Source of the DNA: Comamonas sp.
GTDB lineage: Bacteria; Pseudomonadota; Gammaproteobacteria; Burkholderiales; Burkholderiaceae_C
Direction: 5' to 3'
Assembly: GCA_019236485.1 (NCBI GenBank)
Contig: JAFAIY010000150.1
Location: 1-25,890, forward strand
DNA: 25,890 nt
Shown: piece after piece, positions 22,681 through 25,890 of the stretch
Position numbering within the stretch: position 1 is the first letter of the stretch
Layout of the letters: every line of letters begins with the position of its first letter
Program-made: the position numbers and the translations under genes
The notes under the pieces: model-generated
What the model was told of the DNA's origin: nothing
Databases searched by the model: none
The model's input: only the letters and a program-made list of their open reading frames with translations

Positions 22681-24432
22681 ATGACATTTGCAATCCACGG
22701 CCTGGCCGTATCCCGGGGAATTGCGATTGGACGCGCGGTGGTCGTGGCCTCCAGCCGCATGGAGGTGGTGCACTACTTCATACGTCCCGACCAGGTGGAG
22801 GCCGAGATCGCGCGCGCACGCAATGCGCGCAATGCGGTGATCGACGAGCTGCGGCGCCTGCAGGAGGAAATGCCCAAGGACGCGCCCGGCGAGCTGGATG
22901 CGCTGCTGGATGTGCACCTGATGCTGCTGCAGGATCAGGCGCTGGCCGAGGCCATACGCAACTGGATCTCCGAGCGCCTGTACAACGCCGAATGGGCGCT
23001 GACCACGCAGCTGGAGATCATCTCGCGCCAGTTCGACGAGATGGACGACGAGTATCTGCGCGAGCGCAAGGCCGACCTCGAGCAGGTGGTGGAGCGCATT
23101 CTGCGCCACATGAAGGGCGCGGCCAGCCCCATCTCGCCGCCCATGGCTCCGGCCGAGGGCGGGCCGCAGCTGGCGCTGGAGGGCGCGAGCGAAACTCCGC
23201 TGGTGCTGGTGGCCCAGGATCTGTCGCCGGCCGACATGCTGCAGTTCAAGAGCAAGGTGTTTGCGGGCTTCATCACCGCCGTGGGCGGCAAGACCAGCCA
23301 CACGGCCATCGTGGCGCGCAGCATGGACATCCCGGCCGTGGTGGGCGCGCGCGCCGCCAGCCAGCTGATACGCCAGGACGACTGGCTCATCATCGACGGC
23401 AACGAAGGCGTGGTCATCGTCGATCCCACGCCCATGATCCTGGCCGAATACGGCTTCAGGCAGCGCCAGAACGAGCTCGAGCGCGAGCGCCTGGCGCGCC
23501 TGCGCTTCACGCCCTCGCTGACCATGGACGGGCAGAAGGTGGAGCTGTTGGCGAATATCGAGCAGCCCAGCGACGGCGCCGCGGCCGTGCGTGCGGGCGC
23601 CGTGGGTGTGGGTCTGTTCCGCTCCGAATTCCTCTTCATGGGCCGCAGCGGCAATCTGCCCGGGGAGGAGGAGCAGTACCGCGCCTACCGCGAGGCGCTC
23701 AACGGCATGCAGGGCATGCCGGTCACCATACGCACGCTGGACGTGGGCGCCGACAAGCCGCTGGACAAGGCCCAGCCCAAGGACTATTACCTCAATCCCG
23801 CGCTGGGCCTGCGCGCCATCCGCTGGAGCCTGGCCGACACCGCCATGTTCCGCACCCAGCTGCGCGCCATCCTGCGTGCCGCGGCCCATGGCCAGGTCAA
23901 GCTGCTGTTCCCCATGCTGGCCCACCGCAGCGAGATCGAGCAGACCCTGGCCCAGCTGCGCCAGGCGCAGAGCGAGCTGGACGTCCGCGGCGTGGCCTAC
24001 GGCCAGGTCAAGCTCGGCGCCATGATAGAGATACCGGCGGCGGCGCTCATGGTGCGCACCTTCCTCAGGTATTTCGACTTCCTGTCCATAGGTACCAACG
24101 ACCTGATCCAGTACACGCTGGCCATAGATCGCGCCGACGAGAGCGTGGCCCATCTCTATGACCCCATGCATCCGGCCGTGCTGCGGCTGGTGGCCGAGGT
24201 GATCGCCGCCGCCAACGAGGCGGGCAAGGAAATCAGCGTCTGCGGTGAGATGGCCGGCGATGTGAGCATGACCCGGCTGCTGCTGGGTCTGGGGCTGCGC
24301 AGTTTCTCCATGCATCCGGCCCAGATTCTGGCGGTCAAGCAGGAGATACTGCGTGCCGATGCCAGCAAGCTCGAACCCTGGGCCCAGGATGTCGTCAACA
24401 GCGACAGCCCTGCGGAGCTGCTGGCGCACTGA
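22681..24432 (+). CDS. ptsI: PTS enzyme I (phosphoenolpyruvate-protein phosphotransferase)
   Basis: EI takes phosphate from phosphoenolpyruvate and passes it to HPr. The N-terminal HPr-binding part starts IHGLAVSRGIAIGRAVVV. The phosphohistidine domain has VGGKTSHTAIVARSMDIPAV with His207. The PEP-binding barrel has GVGLFRSEFLFM, TLDVGADKPL, NPALGLRAIRWSL, FLSIGTNDLIQYTLAIDRAD and the C-terminal ISVCGEMAGD with the active-site Cys521. The 583 residues match the family. The ATG at 22681 is chosen because the family start aligns there and AAGGG lies 8 nt upstream; the frame is open back to 22618. Confidence 0.97.
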   Translation: MTFAIHGLAVSRGIAIGRAVVVASSRMEVVHYFIRPDQVEAEIARARNARNAVIDELRRLQEEMPKDAPGELDALLDVHLMLLQDQALAEAIRNWISERLYNAEWALTTQLEIISRQFDEMDDEYLRERKADLEQVVERILRHMKGAASPISPPMAPAEGGPQLALEGASETPLVLVAQDLSPADMLQFKSKVFAGFITAVGGKTSHTAIVARSMDIPAVVGARAASQLIRQDDWLIIDGNEGVVIVDPTPMILAEYGFRQRQNELERERLARLRFTPSLTMDGQKVELLANIEQPSDGAAAVRAGAVGVGLFRSEFLFMGRSGNLPGEEEQYRAYREALNGMQGMPVTIRTLDVGADKPLDKAQPKDYYLNPALGLRAIRWSLADTAMFRTQLRAILRAAAHGQVKLLFPMLAHRSEIEQTLAQLRQAQSELDVRGVAYGQVKLGAMIEIPAAALMVRTFLRYFDFLSIGTNDLIQYTLAIDRADESVAHLYDPMHPAVLRLVAEVIAAANEAGKEISVCGEMAGDVSMTRLLLGLGLRSFSMHPAQILAVKQEILRADASKLEPWAQDVVNSDSPAELLAH

Positions 24433-24445
24433 CAAGCTCCAACCC

Positions 24446-25495
24446 ATGGACTATGCAGATCCGCAGCAGATCGCCCAGGCTTTGAGTCCGGTGCTGGAGG
24501 ACGAGGGCCTGGCCCGGCGCCTGGCCGAGCAGGCCAGACCTGCGGTCTGGTTGAAGACCTCTTGCGTTGCGGATGAGGCCGACATCGCGCCCGGCCGCAC
24601 CAAGCTCGGCGGCCGTCCCGACCTGCCCGCTGGCACGCTTTGGCCCGAGCGCGGACCCTATCCCGATCACCTCCGGCGCGTGCAGTCGCATCGCGCGGAC
24701 AGCGTGGCGCCCGATCGCCGCTGGAGCTGGGCCACGCCGCAGCAGGCGCAGCAATTCCGCGAAGAGGCCTTGCAGCACATTGCAAGACTGGAAAAGCCTT
24801 TTCCCCTGAATTTTCTGGCCCAGATCAACTTTGCCGAGCTCCGGGCGGCAGCTCCGGTGGACGAGGATTTTCCCCGGGCCGGTGTGCTTTCCGTCTTCTA
24901 CGATCTGGTGGAGCAGCCCTGGGGTTATGACCCGGCCGATGCCTGCGCCTTGAAGCTGATCTTTTCCGAGCACGCCACCATGCTGGAGCGGCGGCAACCG
25001 CCGCAGTCTCTGCGGGACTTGCCGGAGCACTGGCAGCTTGCGCCCATGGCCTGCGAGCTGCATGCCTGCTGCACGCCTTTGCCGATGGAGACTGCACAGT
25101 GGGCGGCGCTGGGCCTGGAGCTCTCCGATGAGCAGGGTGAACGCTTTGCCGAGTGGTGGCATGACGAAGCGCAAAACGGTGCGGGCAGCGATGGGGAAGA
25201 CAGCTGCTGCCACCGCATAGGCGGCTGGCCAACGCCCGTGCAAAGCGATATGCAGACCGAGTGCGCGCTGGTGGCTGCGGGCCATTACTGCGGCAACGGT
25301 GAGGCCTATGCGGATGCCGCCCTGCAGGCCGTGCGCGACACCGCAACGCAATGGCTTTTGCTGCTGCAGATAGGCAGCGATGAAAAAGGCGGCATGGGCT
25401 GGGGCGATAGTGGCCAGCTCTATCTGTGGATCCGCCGCGATGACCTGCGTGCGCGGCGTTTCGACCAGGCCCGTCTGGTCTTGCAATGCCATTGA
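24446..25495 (+). CDS. DUF1963 (YwqG-like) protein
   Basis: The family is widespread but has no established function. Family features are KLGGRPDLPAGTLWPERG near residue 52, LNFLAQINFAELRAA, the GVLSVFYDLVEQPWGYD strand region, and the C-terminal WLLLLQIGSD, GGMGWGDSGQLYLWIRRDDL. The 349 residues are somewhat longer than most members (~250-300). The start at 24446 lies 13 nt after the ptsI stop, so co-transcription with ptsI is possible. No signal peptide; a cytoplasmic protein is expected. Confidence 0.85.
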   Translation: MDYADPQQIAQALSPVLEDEGLARRLAEQARPAVWLKTSCVADEADIAPGRTKLGGRPDLPAGTLWPERGPYPDHLRRVQSHRADSVAPDRRWSWATPQQAQQFREEALQHIARLEKPFPLNFLAQINFAELRAAAPVDEDFPRAGVLSVFYDLVEQPWGYDPADACALKLIFSEHATMLERRQPPQSLRDLPEHWQLAPMACELHACCTPLPMETAQWAALGLELSDEQGERFAEWWHDEAQNGAGSDGEDSCCHRIGGWPTPVQSDMQTECALVAAGHYCGNGEAYADAALQAVRDTATQWLLLLQIGSDEKGGMGWGDSGQLYLWIRRDDLRARRFDQARLVLQCH

Positions 25496-25591
25496 GGCCG
25501 ACCACGGCTTGCAGGAGCTAAGCGTCAACGGTTGCGAAGTGACTGCAAAACAGCCGCCTGCAGAGTCTTTTGCATCGGCAATGAAAATTAA

Positions 25592-25621
25592 TTGAGATTG
25601 ATTCTCATTTGATGTTAAGAT
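25592..25621 (+). promoter_or_regulatory. Candidate sigma-70 promoter overlapped by the Fur box
   Basis: TTGAGA (25592-25597, 5 of 6 to the -35 consensus) is followed after 18 nt by TAAGAT (25616-25621, 4 of 6 to the -10). The -35 lies inside the Fur-box palindrome, as expected for Fur repression. Confidence 0.45.
25593..25607. promoter_or_regulatory. Fur-box-like operator
   Basis: TGAGA-TTGAT-TCTCA is a perfect 5-5-5 inverted repeat, close to the TGAGAATGATTCTCA core of many proteobacterial Fur sites, in an A/T-rich context. It predicts iron-repressed rightward transcription. Confidence 0.6.
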
Positions 25622-25890
25622 GCGTTCCAGCTTGCAGCGCGACAACTCTGGTGGGGTTCAGGCGCTGCAGAGCTCGGTTTCATCGTGGGGCGACTCGTCG
25701 GGCCTGTTCAGCCTGCAGTCGTTTTTGCCAGCCAGCGGTTTGCCGGTTAGCCAGGCGTTTTTTGCGATGAGATCGGCGCTGCATGCCTTGTTTTGCATAG
25801 CAGCTGGCGCTGGATCGACGAGGTATTCAGTGAGATGGTCAACTCAAATGACGGCAGGGCCTGCGCAAGCAGCTCTGCTTTTTTATTGCC
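25620..25890 (+). CDS. Doubtful partial open frame running off the window
   Basis: From ATG 25620 the frame is open for 90 codons to the edge. The product (MRSSLQRDNSGGVQALQSSV and onward) is Ser-rich with no domain, signal peptide or family pattern. The ATG lies inside the predicted -10 region, so it would not be translated from that promoter, and the codon third positions are not as GC-rich as in neighbouring genes. I list it only because it crosses the edge; I think it is probably not a gene. Confidence 0.12.
   Translation, partial: MRSSLQRDNSGGVQALQSSVSSWGDSSGLFSLQSFLPASGLPVSQAFFAMRSALHALFCIAAGAGSTRYSVRWSTQMTAGPAQAALLFYC
25799..25815 (+). repeat. Short dispersed intergenic motif, copy 2
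   Basis: AGCAGCTGGCGCTGGAT, 16 of 17 bases identical to the copy at 20408-20424. Confidence 0.4.
25854..25884 (+). terminator. Candidate intrinsic terminator near the right edge
   Basis: GCAGGGC (25854-25860) can pair with GCTCTGC (25872-25878), giving seven pairs including one G-U across an 11-nt loop, followed by six T. It is weaker than the other terminators in the window. Confidence 0.4.

Larger units (their letters stand above)
25496..25890. other. Right-edge region without a confirmed gene
   Basis: No convincing gene in 395 bases. It holds a Fur-box-like operator (25593-25607) with an overlapping promoter, the second copy of the short intergenic motif (25799-25815), and a candidate terminator (25854-25884). 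A frame from ATG 25620 runs open to the window edge but looks non-coding. Confidence 0.6.

Noticed and set aside
25612-25769. Small frame of ~52 codons just after the Fur box
   Set aside because: The Cys/Arg-rich composition and lack of a ribosome-binding site make it look non-coding.
1-25890. CRISPR arrays, tRNA or rRNA genes, insertion sequences, prophage or toxin-antitoxin genes
   Set aside because: I searched by eye for regular direct repeats, cloverleaf ends, transposase motifs and small paired genes and saw none.

Overview
This window is GC-rich DNA, roughly two-thirds G+C by eye, and almost fully coding. It most resembles a betaproteobacterium of the Comamonadaceae (Comamonas/Delftia-like). 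That placement is an inference. It rests on the high GC, an adjacent cytochrome c' and cytochrome b561 pair, a permease-less phosphotransferase set (EIIA-Man, HPr, EI), and a short dispersed intergenic motif of a kind I associate with that family.

Bases 1-18360 are one flagellar locus. The first plus-strand block is fliK, fliL, fliA (sigma-28), motA, motB, flgM, flgN and a stand-alone glucosaminidase. The order fliK-fliL-sigma28-motA-motB is that of the lafEFSTU end of lateral or Flag-2 systems, not of a classical polar fli operon. A minus-strand flgA meets the end of this block tail to tail. After an unusually AT-rich 367-bp control region comes a collinear plus-strand operon flgBCDEFGHIJKL, which encodes rod, hook, rings and hook-filament junction. 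A gene of unknown function is translationally coupled to flgL. Next is a YcgR/PilZ-type brake gene interrupted by an in-frame TAG. A 17-bp perfect bidirectional terminator separates it from a convergent flagellin gene that has a sigma-28-like promoter. No export apparatus, C-ring, cap (fliD) or chaperone fliS genes are present; they may lie upstream of base 1.

Bases 18449-21714 hold ordinary chromosomal genes: a GNAT acetyltransferase and a cytochrome b561 (minus), a cytochrome c' (plus), a membrane-anchored TlpA-like thioredoxin (minus) and a small lipoprotein (plus). A second perfect bidirectional terminator lies between cytochrome c' and the thioredoxin.

Bases 21799-25495 hold the nitrogen/carbon-type regulatory phosphorelay EIIA-Man, HPr and EI, followed by a DUF1963 (YwqG-like) protein. 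The last 395 bases hold a Fur-box-like operator with an overlapping promoter and a possible intrinsic terminator about 250 nt further on. This could be the leader of an iron-regulated gene beyond the window or a short iron-regulated RNA.

Points most worth a second look: FlgJ split into a scaffold-only protein and a separate muramidase about 8 kb apart; the amber codon plus lost c-di-GMP-binding arginines in the YcgR-like gene; the uncharacterised flgL-coupled gene; and the Fur-box/terminator unit at the right edge.
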